A stretch of 64,000 nt of DNA from JAAURB01 sp049647265 (GCA_049647265.1 JBARXJ010000053.1:62001-126000); one strand, 5' to 3'. Shown: positions 25,810 through 34,922, counted from the first letter of the stretch. The notes: a model not told the origin generated them from the letters alone. Numbers and translations: made by a program.

Positions 25810-26209
25810 GCATGCACTCCAGATGGATGATTTTAGATGCCACTATCATCTAACTATTTCTACTATAGCAGTCCATTTTTAGTTTTGATCAAACTGATGA
25901 TCAAACAAAACTAATTTGGCGATGATAAACATTTGCGATAGTTATTTGCTCAAATCCGGAATAGAAGTACAACGGAAATTACATAAAATTGATTAAAAAT
26001 AGAAAGAACTTACTATTATAATTTATATTGAGTTGTAACAAATATAACCAAAGAGCTATTTTTTTAAATGTTTATAATGTGAATTCCTGACAATAATACG
26101 ACTCTTTTTATTTTGGGTTTCAGTAAATTAGGTGTAGTCCAATGAGTCCTACACCTATAGAAAACTTATAAAATTTCTTTACAGTTGAATTGATCATAAA
26201 TTAATCACA
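25810..26209. other. Intergenic region with two hairpins
   Basis: 400 nt, very AT-rich, no gene. One hairpin pairs TTAGTTTT (25879-25886) with AAAACTAA (25907-25914) around a repeated TGATCA. A second is perfect over 9 bp: TAGGTGTAG (26129-26137) with CTACACCTA (26149-26157). The second lies about 55 nt after the stop of the small gene at 26210-26332 and may be its terminator. Confidence 0.5.
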
Positions 26210-26332
26210 TCAAGCTGCCATCTTTTTTTCAACTTCTCTAAGCTCAGTTTTTATGACAATCCAGCGTCCCGTTTCAGGATCGCGATAAGTTGTAAACGGA
26301 TTAATCTTGAGCTGTTTTTTGTAGCTTTTCAT
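26210..26332 (-). CDS. Small basic protein (40 residues)
   Basis: From the ATG at 26332 with GAGG 6 nt upstream, the protein reads MKSYKKQLKINPFTTY followed by RDPETGRWIVIKTELREV and EKKMAA. The NPFTTYRDPETGRWIVIK part looks like a beta hairpin and resembles small cyanobacterial proteins with the pattern NPFxTYRDPxTG. An upstream in-frame ATG at 26380 (56 residues) lacks a ribosome site. Function is unknown. It stands alone and is shorter than usual annotation limits. Confidence 0.65.
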   Translation of the reverse strand: MKSYKKQLKINPFTTYRDPETGRWIVIKTELREVEKKMAA

Positions 26333-26571
26333 GTTGACCTCGTAGCACTCTGAATCATACTGTTCGTATACTATGCCCATTGTGACTATTTTGTATGATC
26401 ATAAGGTCAATTGCCCGTGAAATTGATCGACAATTGATGTGATAATCAGCACAATTACCCTGTGAGTCATCTAACCTAATAAATGTGTTTGAGATCACAA
26501 GCCACGGCGCGATATTCAGGATAAACAATATTCAGACTATCAAATTTTGAATATCAAATGCTAATTTTATT

Positions 26572-27825
26572 TTAGGAATAAAATACTGATTTTGCAGGTT
26601 GCGTTTGAGCTAATAATCGGCCCTCTCTAAATAAATATTCTACCAGAGAACGCTGACGAATTGCACTATACTGACTCTCCACTTCTAAAATCATTAAGTT
26701 GGCAGCTTTACCAATCTCTAAGCCATATTCTGCTTGTAAATACAGTGTTTTCGCGCCATTAAAGCTCACCATATTGTAACAAGCTTCAACTTCTTGAATT
26801 CCTGTCATATGACAACCATGAACAGCCATATGAGCTACATCTAGAGGATTTCCTGTACCCAAATTATACCAAGGATCTTGAATACAATCATGTCCCAAAC
26901 TCACATTGATATCTTGCTGCCACAGTTCTTTAACTCGGGTAATACCTCGACGTTTAGGATAAGTATCTGTGCGTCCTTGTAAGGTTAAATTAATTAAAGG
27001 ATTGGCAATAAAATTGATTTGCGACCGCTTTAATAATCCCATTAATTTTAAGGCATAAGCATTATTATAAGACGCAAACGCAGTGGTATGGCTTGCCGTC
27101 ACTTTTGCTCCCCATCCTGTGCGAATAGCACAAGCAGCAACTACTTCTAAAAAACGAGATTGGTCGTCATCAATTTCATCACAATGAATATCAATTAAAC
27201 GGTTATATTTCTGAGCCAACTCAAAGATATAATGAATGGATTTAACGCCATCTTCTCGAGTCAATTCATAATGAGGAATTCCCCCCAAAACATCCGCCCC
27301 CATCTTTAATGCTTTTTCCAATAAAACTGGATTATTCGGATGACTATAAATACCGTCTTGTGGGAAAGCAACCACTTGAACAGTTATCCAATCTTTGACT
27401 TGTTCTCGGACTTCGAGTAAAGCCTGTAAAGCCGTTAAATTAGACTCACTCACATCTGCATGAGTACGGACAAATAATACCCCTTGTTGTGCCTGTAATT
27501 TTAAAGTTTCAATCGCTCGCTGTTTAACATCTTCTAAAGTTAAACTTTGCTTCCGTTCTTGCCAAATTTGAATCCCTTCAAATAAGGTTCCACTTTGATT
27601 AAAATGCGGTTCTCCGGCTGTTAAAGCAGAATCTAAATGAATATGAGATTCTACAAACGGCGGACTGACTAACTTACCTTTGCAGTTGATTTCCTCTTGT
27701 GCAGTTGCTGTAATATCAGGTGAAATTTCAGTAATTTTTCCATCCTTTACAGCGAGATCGCCGACTTCAACCCAGTCAGAATCACGTAAAACAAAGCCAT
27801 TTCGTAGAATCAGATCGTGAGTCAT
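26572..27825 (-). CDS. codA: Cytosine deaminase-like amidohydrolase
   Basis: 417 residues from the ATG at 27825; an in-frame GTG at 27837 is possible. It fits the CodA subgroup of metal-dependent amidohydrolases: metal ligands in VESHIHLDSALTAG, DIHCDEIDDDQSRF, TASHTTAF and SLGHDCIQDPWYNLG. CodA converts cytosine to uracil and ammonia. The gene lies downstream of an AllA-like gene with a short gap, so the pair probably salvages nitrogen from nucleobases. Relatives act on isoguanine or triazine derivatives, so the exact substrate is not certain. Confidence 0.82.
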   Translation of the reverse strand: MTHDLILRNGFVLRDSDWVEVGDLAVKDGKITEISPDITATAQEEINCKGKLVSPPFVESHIHLDSALTAGEPHFNQSGTLFEGIQIWQERKQSLTLEDVKQRAIETLKLQAQQGVLFVRTHADVSESNLTALQALLEVREQVKDWITVQVVAFPQDGIYSHPNNPVLLEKALKMGADVLGGIPHYELTREDGVKSIHYIFELAQKYNRLIDIHCDEIDDDQSRFLEVVAACAIRTGWGAKVTASHTTAFASYNNAYALKLMGLLKRSQINFIANPLINLTLQGRTDTYPKRRGITRVKELWQQDINVSLGHDCIQDPWYNLGTGNPLDVAHMAVHGCHMTGIQEVEACYNMVSFNGAKTLYLQAEYGLEIGKAANLMILEVESQYSAIRQRSLVEYLFREGRLLAQTQPAKSVFYS

Positions 27826-27840
27826 TTTAAGTATCACCCA

Positions 27841-28335
27841 TTAAATGACGATTTCAAAGTTTAACTGATGACTTTTAATAAAATCATGGGTAAAGTGATC
27901 CACTATATTAGTCTCACTTAATTCTAAGTTGTAAAAATCAATAAACTCATGATCAAAATAGGGCCCGGCGTGCCATGTTCCCACTTCTAACTTAATAAAA
28001 CAATTTCCGGGTATGCGAAATGCAGCTAATTTTTCTAAATTTGGTTCATTGCTTTGAGAAGGAGGCGCAACTGCCATCAACCAATCTTTACCTTCTAAAG
28101 ATCCTAAACATTGAGTGCAGTGTTCGTGGCGTGTAATACGGCTAAATTGACGACCTTTTTGTTCAAGTCGCATAATATAAAATCGAGGAATACCCTGATT
28201 TAAATTGAGTTGAGCATCCTCTTGATCAAACGCTTTACCATCAACACTGGCAGTAATTAATTGCCCGTAGGGTTTAAAATTATCTGTATTAATCCAATCT
28301 GCTTTTAATTGTTTTAAGGTCAAAGATTCACTCAT
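27841..28335 (-). CDS. Ureidoglycolate lyase-like (AllA family)
   Basis: 164 residues from the ATG at 28335, preferred because GGAG lies 6 nt upstream; an ATG at 28347 overlaps the previous stop. The cupin-like AllA pattern is visible: FKPYGQLITAS, PRFYIMRLEQKGRQFSRITRHEHCTQCLGSLEG, WLMAVAPPS, and GTWHAGPYF. AllA releases glyoxylate and urea from ureidoglycolate in purine breakdown. Co-transcription with the cytosine deaminase-like gene supports a nucleobase-nitrogen role. No other allantoin gene is present in the window, so the substrate could differ. Confidence 0.75.
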   Translation of the reverse strand: MSESLTLKQLKADWINTDNFKPYGQLITASVDGKAFDQEDAQLNLNQGIPRFYIMRLEQKGRQFSRITRHEHCTQCLGSLEGKDWLMAVAPPSQSNEPNLEKLAAFRIPGNCFIKLEVGTWHAGPYFDHEFIDFYNLELSETNIVDHFTHDFIKSHQLNFEIVI

Positions 28336-28346
28336 AATTATCTCCA

Positions 28347-28697
28347 TTAATTAGATTGATATTCAAAACCATGATCGTCTGCATATCGATGTAGAAACCG
28401 CATCACTCGTTCTAATAATTCTTCTGATTCTACTTCAAAAGAACATTCTATTTTTTCGATATCATCATCCCCCGCATAAAAAAACTTAATTCCACTAGGA
28501 GTCACTTTAATTTGTCCTTCATCATCTTTTAGCCAAAGATTTGTAATTTGATTCCGAAACGCCCGTAACCGTTCCATCGCTTGCAATTTTTCAAAAAATA
28601 AAACGATAATTTTTATGTCAGCATCCTGTTTTTTTCGTAAACTAATTCCGCTAATTTCTTCATCCAAACCTTCAATAAACTGAACGGATGTCACCAT
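28347..28697 (-). CDS. Hypothetical protein, first gene of the codA operon
   Basis: 116 residues, not recognised. The sequence is acidic and soluble, with alternating strands (ADIKIIVLFFEKLQAMERL, GQIKVTPSGIKFFYAGDDDIEKIECSFEVES) and a C-terminal helix (EELLERVMRFLHRYADDHGF). There is no signal or membrane segment. Its stop overlaps the first possible start of the AllA-like gene by 1 nt (TAATG), so it is translationally coupled and probably part of the same pathway or its regulation. Confidence 0.7.
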   Translation of the reverse strand: MVTSVQFIEGLDEEISGISLRKKQDADIKIIVLFFEKLQAMERLRAFRNQITNLWLKDDEGQIKVTPSGIKFFYAGDDDIEKIECSFEVESEELLERVMRFLHRYADDHGFEYQSN

Positions 28698-28859
28698 GAT
28701 AACTACAAATTGAGTTTTAAATAAAGTTTTATCCTTTCACTAGGATATCACTTTTGAACATAATTTATTTTAATAAATTTCAATCATTTTTTCAATCACT
28801 TAGTTTTCAAGGGTTGTTAAAGACTGGTAAAATTATAAAAGCTTTTTACTTTAATATTA

Positions 28860-29696
28860 ATGAACGTGACTATTCTTGGCTGTGGTTATGTCGGTACAGC
28901 CGTCGCCCGTTATTGGACTCAAACCTTAGGATTAACAGTAACAGCCACTACCACTACCCCAGAAAAAATTCAATCTCTCAATACTGTTGCTCATCATGTT
29001 GAAGTGGTGAGAGGAAATGATCCTGTTCGCTTAAAATCTATCTTAAAAGATCAACAAGTTGTATTATTAAGTGTGGCAGCGCAGGGTAGAACCAGAGATG
29101 GCGAATCTTATCGTCAAGCTTATCTAGAAACAGCAGAAACTTTGGCTAAAATATTACCAGAGTTACCCGAAATTAAACAGCTTATTTACACAGGAAGTTA
29201 TGCCGTATATGGCGATCAAGATGGTGCAAAAGTAGATGAAACGTCTCCGGCTTATCCGGGAAATGAAAATAATAAAATATTGCTAAAAACAGAAGAAACA
29301 TTATTTAAGCTTGCAAATGAAAAACTGAAAATTTGTGTGATTAGATTAGGCGGAATTTATGGAAAAGGTCGAGAAATCCATAAAATATTTAGTCGGATAG
29401 CCGGGAAAACTCGTCCAGGAGACGGTCAATATATTACTCATTGGGTTCATTTGGAGGATATTGTCGGTGTGATTGAATTTGCCCGTCAACATCAACTTGA
29501 TGGACTTTATAATTTAGTCGATCAGTCAAATTATACAATCCGAGAATTGGTGGATTCAGTCTGTGAAAAACATAACTTTGATCCGATTATCTGGGATGAA
29601 TCTCAACCGAATCAATCCCCTTATAATGTAAAAGTATCCAATCAAAAACTACTTAACGCGGGATACCAATTTATTCATCCGCAAACTGAATTTTAA
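28860..29696 (+). CDS. NAD-dependent epimerase/dehydratase-like (SDR) protein
   Basis: 278 residues. The N-terminal Rossmann loop is VTILGCGYVGTAVARYW (3-19; GCGYVG replaces the common GxxGxxG). YTGSYAVYGDQDGAKVDE and later segments follow the atypical extended-SDR pattern, with no obvious YxxxK catalytic pair, as in YeeZ-like proteins. Such proteins may bind a nucleotide-sugar or act as NADP-sensing proteins. It is followed after 14 nt by the FAD oxidoreductase gene, so they form an operon. Substrate unknown. Confidence 0.78.
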   Translation: MNVTILGCGYVGTAVARYWTQTLGLTVTATTTTPEKIQSLNTVAHHVEVVRGNDPVRLKSILKDQQVVLLSVAAQGRTRDGESYRQAYLETAETLAKILPELPEIKQLIYTGSYAVYGDQDGAKVDETSPAYPGNENNKILLKTEETLFKLANEKLKICVIRLGGIYGKGREIHKIFSRIAGKTRPGDGQYITHWVHLEDIVGVIEFARQHQLDGLYNLVDQSNYTIRELVDSVCEKHNFDPIIWDESQPNQSPYNVKVSNQKLLNAGYQFIHPQTEF

Positions 29697-29710
29697 ACTA
29701 ACATAAAAAC

Positions 29711-31222
29711 ATGAACTCAACTGAAATTAATCAACCCAAAGTTATCGTTGTCGGTGCAGGCTGGGCAGGTTTAGGCGCAACTTATCATCTCGCAAAACAA
29801 GGTTATGATGTTACTTTACTCGAAGCCGGTTCTCATCCAGGCGGTTTAGTTGCTGGTTGGAAAACCCCTGGTGGACGTTCAGTCGAAGCGGGAATTCATG
29901 GGTTTTGGTATCCCTATCAAAATATCTTTTCTCTCGTTAAAGAACTCAATTTAAACCCGTTTACACCTTGGACACGATCTGCACAATATTCTCCGGCTGG
30001 ACTAGAAGTCGAGTCTCCTATTTTTCAGGATTTACCTTATCTTCCTACTCCACTCGGAACCTTTATTTATACTCAGTTTAAACGCCTCCCTTTAAGCGAT
30101 CGCTTATCCGCGTTACCCTTACTTTATGCAGTCATTGATTTTGATAATTCTGATCAAGCTTGGCGGCGATATGATGGGATAACCGCCCGTGAATTATTCA
30201 AACAATATGGCGTTTCAGCAAGGCTTTATCATGAAGCGTTTAACCCGATGTTATTAGTCGGTTTATTTGCGCCAGGAGAGCAATGTTCAGCCGCCGCAGC
30301 ACTCGGAATGTTGTACTATTTTATCTTAGCCCATCAACCGGATTTTGATGTAGTTTGGTGTCGGGGAACAGTCGGAGAATATATTTTCAGTCCTTGGGTT
30401 AAACAGATTGAAAAATTAGGCGGCAAAGTCTTAACAAATCAGCGAGTAACGGATTTAAAAGTGAATGAATACGGAACAGTAGAATCTGTTATTTGTGAGA
30501 ATCAAAGTTTTGATGCAGATGCGGTTATTTTCTCTGTTGGTATTACAGGAATGAAAAAAATATTAGCTGGAAGTTCAGCATTACAACAGCGTCCAGAATT
30601 CCGTAATTTGAACAATTTAAATGCCGTTGATGTTCTCTCAACCCGACTATGGTTTGACCGGAAAATTCATATTCCTCGCGCGTCTAATGCCTGTTTTGGC
30701 TTTGATACAACCACTGGATGGACGTTCTTTGATTTAAATGCTTTGCATGACGAATTTCGAGATCAACCGAATACTGTTGTTGAAGTTGATTTTTATCACG
30801 CTAACCAATTTTTACCATTAGAAGATGATGAAATTCTTAAAATTGTTCAAAGCTATTTAAAAACTTGTCTGGCTGAATTTGGAACTGCTAAAATCATCGA
30901 TCATAGTGTTGTACGTTTACGGCAAGCAGTGACTCACTTTTTCCCTGGGAGTTATCAATATTTACTACCTGCTACAACCAGTTTTAATAATGTATTCATG
31001 AGTGGAGATTGGATCACAACTCGTCATGGTTCCTGGTCACAAGAAAAGGCTTTTGTGACGGGTTTAGAAGCCGCTAACTTAGTGATTGATCAATTTAAAT
31101 CGGGTCAAATTGCTAATATTATTCCCATCGAACCGGATGAAAATCACATTCAACTTTTACGAGGAATTAATCAATCTGTCCGACAATTTACTCAGTCTAT
31201 TATTCCTAATATTTGGTTATAA
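29711..31222 (+). CDS. FAD-dependent oxidoreductase, phytoene desaturase/amine oxidase type
   Basis: 503 residues. The dinucleotide-binding motif is VVGAGWAGLGATYHLAKQG, followed by the acidic end of the second strand in VTLLEAGSHPGGLVAG (residues ~13-47). GIHGFWYPYQNIFSLVKELNL resembles the plant/cyanobacterial carotene desaturase group. A C-terminal FAD motif is NVFMSGDWITTRHGSWSQEKAFVTGLEAA. The family oxidises carotenoids or related isoprenoids at membranes. It is not an obvious CrtP, CrtQ or CrtO, so no symbol is given. It is the second gene of an operon with an SDR-like protein. Confidence 0.85.
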   Translation: MNSTEINQPKVIVVGAGWAGLGATYHLAKQGYDVTLLEAGSHPGGLVAGWKTPGGRSVEAGIHGFWYPYQNIFSLVKELNLNPFTPWTRSAQYSPAGLEVESPIFQDLPYLPTPLGTFIYTQFKRLPLSDRLSALPLLYAVIDFDNSDQAWRRYDGITARELFKQYGVSARLYHEAFNPMLLVGLFAPGEQCSAAAALGMLYYFILAHQPDFDVVWCRGTVGEYIFSPWVKQIEKLGGKVLTNQRVTDLKVNEYGTVESVICENQSFDADAVIFSVGITGMKKILAGSSALQQRPEFRNLNNLNAVDVLSTRLWFDRKIHIPRASNACFGFDTTTGWTFFDLNALHDEFRDQPNTVVEVDFYHANQFLPLEDDEILKIVQSYLKTCLAEFGTAKIIDHSVVRLRQAVTHFFPGSYQYLLPATTSFNNVFMSGDWITTRHGSWSQEKAFVTGLEAANLVIDQFKSGQIANIIPIEPDENHIQLLRGINQSVRQFTQSIIPNIWL

Positions 31223-31225
31223 AAT

Positions 31226-31253
31226 GTAGGGTGCGTTACTTACTAACGTACCT
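31226..31253. repeat. REP-like palindrome, copy 1 (degenerate)
   Basis: GTAGGGTGCGTTA (31226-31238) with the degenerate partner TAACGTACC (31244-31252). It starts 4 nt after the stop of the FAD oxidoreductase gene. It belongs to the family whose best copies are at 54869 and 56957. Confidence 0.7.
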
Positions 31254-31294
31254 GTATCAAACTAAATAATGATACCATTAACTATAGATAGAAA

Positions 31295-31317
31295 GTAGGG
31301 TGCGTCACTGACGCACC
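31295..31317. repeat. REP-like palindrome, copy 2
   Basis: GTAGGGTGCGTCA then C then TGACGCACC: 9-bp perfect arms GGTGCGTCA/TGACGCACC. The direct repeat ATTAACTATAG flanks it at 31278-31288 and 31331-31341. It lies between the FAD oxidoreductase gene and the Uma2-like gene. Confidence 0.75.
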
Positions 31318-31356
31318 AAAAAGTAATACAATTAACTATAGCCTAGGAAATTAGCG

Positions 31357-32031
31357 ATGGTTCTAGAACTCCAAACCTCAAAATCTTCGGGAATTATTTA
31401 TCCTGAAACTGACGGCAAGCCAATAGCAGATAATACACTTCAGTTTCGCTGGATTGTTAAAATAAAGGAAAACCTAGAGATTTTATTTGCAAATAATGCC
31501 GATGTTTTTATTGCCGGTGACTTACTTTTGTATCCCGTAGAAGGCAATAATACGATAACAGTAGCACCAGATGCTATGGTAGTTTTTGGTAGACCTAAAG
31601 GAGATAGACGTTCTTATTTACAATGGCAAGAAGATAATATTACGCCGCAAGTGGTGTTTGAGGTTTTATCTCATAGCAATACCCAGAAAGAGATGGCAAA
31701 AAAGTTAGAATTTTATCGAAAATATGACGTTGAAGAATATTATTTAATAGATCCTTATAAAATAGAACTTTGCGGCTGGCTACGGAATAATGATGATTTA
31801 ACTGTAATTGATGATATTGAAAATTGGGTTAGTCCTCAACTCAATATTCGCTTTGAATTGACAACAGATAAATTAGAGATTTATTATCCACATGGAAAGC
31901 GATTTTTAACCCCTGTAGAATTAGCCCAAAAAGCAGAGGCAGCAGAACAACAACTGGCACAAGCAGAAGCCAGAATAAGGCGATTAGAAGAACAGTTAAA
32001 AGCGGCTGGAATTGACCCAGAACAGCTTTAA
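31357..32031 (+). CDS. Uma2-family (DUF820) putative endonuclease
   Basis: 224 residues. The PD-(D/E)xK nuclease-like core reads VAPDAMVVFGRPKGDR, PQVVFEVLSHSN, KKLEFYRKYDVEEYYLIDP, giving the Asp, Glu and Lys of the active site. The C-terminus (LAQKAEAAEQQLAQAEARIRRLEEQLKAAGID) is a coiled coil typical of cyanobacterial members. These proteins are abundant in cyanobacteria and often associated with mobile DNA; biochemical roles are poorly known. It is directly preceded by two REP-like palindromes. Confidence 0.88.
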   Translation: MVLELQTSKSSGIIYPETDGKPIADNTLQFRWIVKIKENLEILFANNADVFIAGDLLLYPVEGNNTITVAPDAMVVFGRPKGDRRSYLQWQEDNITPQVVFEVLSHSNTQKEMAKKLEFYRKYDVEEYYLIDPYKIELCGWLRNNDDLTVIDDIENWVSPQLNIRFELTTDKLEIYYPHGKRFLTPVELAQKAEAAEQQLAQAEARIRRLEEQLKAAGIDPEQL

Positions 32032-32075
32032 TAATAAAATACTGTATTGTAATCAGTTTTAATTAGTGAGGTACA

Positions 32076-32546
32076 ATGATTAAAGAACCCTGGAAACAAC
32101 CCAAAATCATTACTTGGAGTCAAATTATACTTGACAATTACCGAAATTCTTTAGGAGATGAACTGATAGAAAGAAAGGGAAATACAGAAGAACAAGCAAA
32201 AGCACTTTTCTTTACTCCTTTCGCCGTTGCTTCTCACGGAACAGAAGCTGACCCAATTTATAATTATGGAAATCAAGTGATTTTAGATTTATGGGAAAGG
32301 AGTTGGGATGAAATGATTAAAACACCTTCACGCCTTTCTGCTGAACCTAATCTTCGAGAAGAACGACAAAATAGTTTAGATCAAACGACCTCTCAAGGAT
32401 ATCTTAAAAATTATCAATGTGTAAGGATTTCTCGTACGGGTCAGCGATATAAAATTGAGGATATAACTATCTGGAATTTAGAGGATGAACAAGGGAATTA
32501 TTGTGGTCAAGCGGCTACTTTTTCTAATTGGTCTGTATTGAATTAG
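32076..32546 (+). CDS. MEKHLA-domain protein
   Basis: 156 residues, almost entirely one MEKHLA domain (PAS-like, also found at the C-terminus of plant HD-Zip III factors). Conserved stretches are LDNYRNSLGDELIER, FAVASHGTEADPIYNYGNQVILDLWERSW, TPSRLSAEPNLREERQ, NYQCVRISRTGQRYKIEDITIWNLEDE and GQAATFSNW. The domain probably senses redox or small molecules, which is inference. It overlaps the convergent cobK-like gene by 4 nt at the stop codons. Confidence 0.88.
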   Translation: MIKEPWKQPKIITWSQIILDNYRNSLGDELIERKGNTEEQAKALFFTPFAVASHGTEADPIYNYGNQVILDLWERSWDEMIKTPSRLSAEPNLREERQNSLDQTTSQGYLKNYQCVRISRTGQRYKIEDITIWNLEDEQGNYCGQAATFSNWSVLN

Positions 32547-33313
32547 CAATAATTGTGACAAAATCTAATTACTGTTTGAATATCTATTGTAATTTGAGGA
32601 TAATCAATTTGAGGTCGATTAATAATAATTAAAGGAATATCTAATTCAGCGGCAACTTTTCTTTTTGTGGCTTCTCCGCCTGCTTTTCCTGATGCTTTGG
32701 TTACCACTAACGAAATATTCCACTGTTGCCAAAGTGCTTTTTCTAATTCTATTGAAATAGGCGGACGAATAGCAATTATTCTATCGGGTGTAAATCCAGC
32801 ATTTAATGCCGCTTCTAACGAAACAACAGAAGGTAAAATTCTGACAAATAATGTAGAGTGTTTTTGCCACTGTTGAAATCGATGTAAATGCCGATATCCT
32901 AACGTCAGCATCACCCGTTTTTCAGTTAAATAGTCTCCGGATAATAACGTTTCAAAACTATCTAAATGTAGAATATTATCTTTATTCTCTATACTTTCAC
33001 AGCTTGAACGTTCATAACGTAAATAAGGAAGATGATACTTTGTTGCTGTGGCGATCGCCAATTTGGAAATCTCGACAGCAAAGGGATGAGACGCATCTAA
33101 AATTGCAGTAATTTGTTGTTGTTGTAAAAAAGATAAAATACTTTCCTTATCTAAACGTCCAACCCAAGTTTTTAAGAAAGGATGATATTGAGAATAAAGC
33201 AGTTTTGCGGGTTCTGTTGTAACAGTAACAATACAATTAATCTTAGCAGCCGTTATCGCTTCTGCCAGAATAACACTTTCACTCGTTCCGCCAATTAACC
33301 AAATTTGCTTCAT
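32543..33313 (-). CDS. cobK: Precorrin-6A reductase (CobK/CbiJ)
   Basis: 256 residues. CobK/CbiJ reduces precorrin-6A or its cobalt form with NADPH in corrin ring synthesis. The N-terminus IWLIGGTSESVILAEAI is the typical GGTxE nucleotide loop. TAILDASHPFAVEISKLAIATATKYHLPYLRYER matches the conserved ASHPFA segment, and LVVTKASGKAGGEATKRKVAAELDIPLIIINRP is the C-terminal signature. It is not clustered with other cobalamin genes in the window, as is common in cyanobacteria. No cobalamin riboswitch was recognised upstream. Confidence 0.9.
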   Translation of the reverse strand: MKQIWLIGGTSESVILAEAITAAKINCIVTVTTEPAKLLYSQYHPFLKTWVGRLDKESILSFLQQQQITAILDASHPFAVEISKLAIATATKYHLPYLRYERSSCESIENKDNILHLDSFETLLSGDYLTEKRVMLTLGYRHLHRFQQWQKHSTLFVRILPSVVSLEAALNAGFTPDRIIAIRPPISIELEKALWQQWNISLVVTKASGKAGGEATKRKVAAELDIPLIIINRPQIDYPQITIDIQTVIRFCHNYC

Positions 33314-33486
33314 CGGTTGGGTAGATCACCGACTGTGAATGATTCCACTTTGTTAACTTCTAATTAATATTGTTAGCGTAGATAATGTGAAATTTGATTA
33401 AAATGACTTTCACTCTTGTCTAGGATAACAGGCAATTTGGGTTTGATCAATTTAGCAACTGTCTGATTAAAACCAATAACTGTCAC

Positions 33487-33508
33487 TTATCCTCACCCGA
33501 GGGGATAA
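33487..33508. promoter_or_regulatory. Inverted repeat upstream of the avtA-like gene
   Basis: TTATCC (33487-33492) pairs with GGATAA (33503-33508), about 40 nt before the aminotransferase start, in the gap between divergent genes. It could be an operator or a leader hairpin; the evidence is only symmetry and position. Confidence 0.3.
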
Positions 33509-33548
33509 CAGTCGTTTAGGATCTATCAAATCGAATCATTGTCACTAA

Positions 33549-34862
33549 ATGAGTTACCGAATGAATCTTGCTTTAAGTCAACTGGGCGATCGTATGTCCC
33601 GCTTAACAGGGGTACGGGCGATCATGAAAGATATTATTGAAACGTTAAAATCTGGAAACGGACAAGATTATATTAACCTAAGCGCTGGAAATCCGGTGAT
33701 TTTACCGGAAGTTGAGGCCTTATGGCGAGACTGTACCGCAGAATTACTCTCGAGTCCAGAATATGGGGAAGTGGTGAGTCGATATGGATCTTCCCAGGGT
33801 TATCAACCGTTAATTGATGTCATTGTTGAAGATTTTAACTCTCGCTATGGCTGGAATATTAGCGATCGCAATGTGTTAATTACCCCCGGTAGTCAGTCGA
33901 TTTATTTTTATGGATCAAATGCGTTTGGGGGCTACACCGCTAGCGGAGAATTAAAGAAGGTTGTTTTACCCCTGAGTCCGGATTATACCGGCTATGGCGG
34001 CGTGAGTTTATATCCAGAAGCGGTGGTTTCTTATCAACCGGAATTAGAAACCGATGAAACAAATCACCGTTTTAAATATCATCCCAATTTTAAAGAATTA
34101 TCCATTGACGAAACCACAGGCTGTGTTGTTTTTTCTCGTCCTTGTAACCCTTGTGGCAACGTTTTAACGGCTGATGAAGTCCGCAAAATTGCCCGTTTAG
34201 CCGCCACTCAAAATGTGCCTGTGTTTATTGACTCGGCTTACGCCCCACCCTTTCCGGCGTTGAATTTTACAGAAATGCAGCCGATTTTTGGAGACAATAT
34301 TGTTCATTGTTTAAGTTTATCAAAAGCCGGATTACCGGGAGAACGCTTAGGCATTGCGATCGCCGATGAAAGTATTATTCAAGTCCTAGAAGCCTTCCAA
34401 ACCAACTTATGTATTCATTCTGCCCGATACGGACAAGCGATCGCCGCCCGCGCCATTGGTTCTGGGGCATTAGCAGATGTTTCGGTTGAAGTGATTCGTC
34501 CTTATTATCAACAGAAATTCACCGTATTAGAAACGGCTTTAGATCAAGCCATGCCTAAAAATTTACCCTGGTTTTTACATCGGGGAGAAGGGGCAATTTT
34601 TGCGTGGATGTGGTTTAAAGATCTGCCGATTACGGACTGGGAATTGTATCAACAACTCAAAACAGTTGGAGTGATTGCGGTTCCGGGAAGTTCATTCTTC
34701 CCCGGTTTACGAACAAACTGGTCTCATAAACAACAATGTATCCGTCTGAGTTTAACGGCAAAAGATGAAGAAATTACAACAGCAATGACACGCTTAGCGA
34801 CCGTTATCGAACAGGTTTATCAAGGTAAAACAGCAAATATTGTCAGTTCATCTTTAGCTTAA
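33549..34862 (+). CDS. Valine--pyruvate aminotransferase-like (AvtA)
   Basis: 437 residues, fold-type I PLP enzyme. Conserved parts are INLSAGNPVILPEVEALW, GSSQGYQPLIDVI, ITPGSQSIYFYGSNAF, VVFSRPCNPCGNVLTADEV, IDSAYAPPFPAL and the PLP-lysine segment SLSKAGLPGERLGIAI. The closest known group is the AvtA-type valine--pyruvate transaminase, which makes alanine and 2-oxoisovalerate. Related cyanobacterial aminotransferases have broad substrate use, so the reaction is not certain. It is monocistronic, with a clear terminator after the stop. Confidence 0.85.
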   Translation: MSYRMNLALSQLGDRMSRLTGVRAIMKDIIETLKSGNGQDYINLSAGNPVILPEVEALWRDCTAELLSSPEYGEVVSRYGSSQGYQPLIDVIVEDFNSRYGWNISDRNVLITPGSQSIYFYGSNAFGGYTASGELKKVVLPLSPDYTGYGGVSLYPEAVVSYQPELETDETNHRFKYHPNFKELSIDETTGCVVFSRPCNPCGNVLTADEVRKIARLAATQNVPVFIDSAYAPPFPALNFTEMQPIFGDNIVHCLSLSKAGLPGERLGIAIADESIIQVLEAFQTNLCIHSARYGQAIAARAIGSGALADVSVEVIRPYYQQKFTVLETALDQAMPKNLPWFLHRGEGAIFAWMWFKDLPITDWELYQQLKTVGVIAVPGSSFFPGLRTNWSHKQQCIRLSLTAKDEEITTAMTRLATVIEQVYQGKTANIVSSSLA

Positions 34863-34883
34863 ACTGTTCAAATCTTTAGAGAA

Positions 34884-34922
34884 GTAGAGACATTTTATTA
34901 GCCGTCTCTACAGCTCTTTTTT
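34884..34922 (+). terminator. Rho-independent terminator of the avtA-like gene
   Basis: GTAGAGAC (34884-34891) pairs perfectly with GTCTCTAC (34904-34911), followed within a few bases by a run of six T (34917-34922). It lies 21 nt after the stop codon. Confidence 0.8.
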
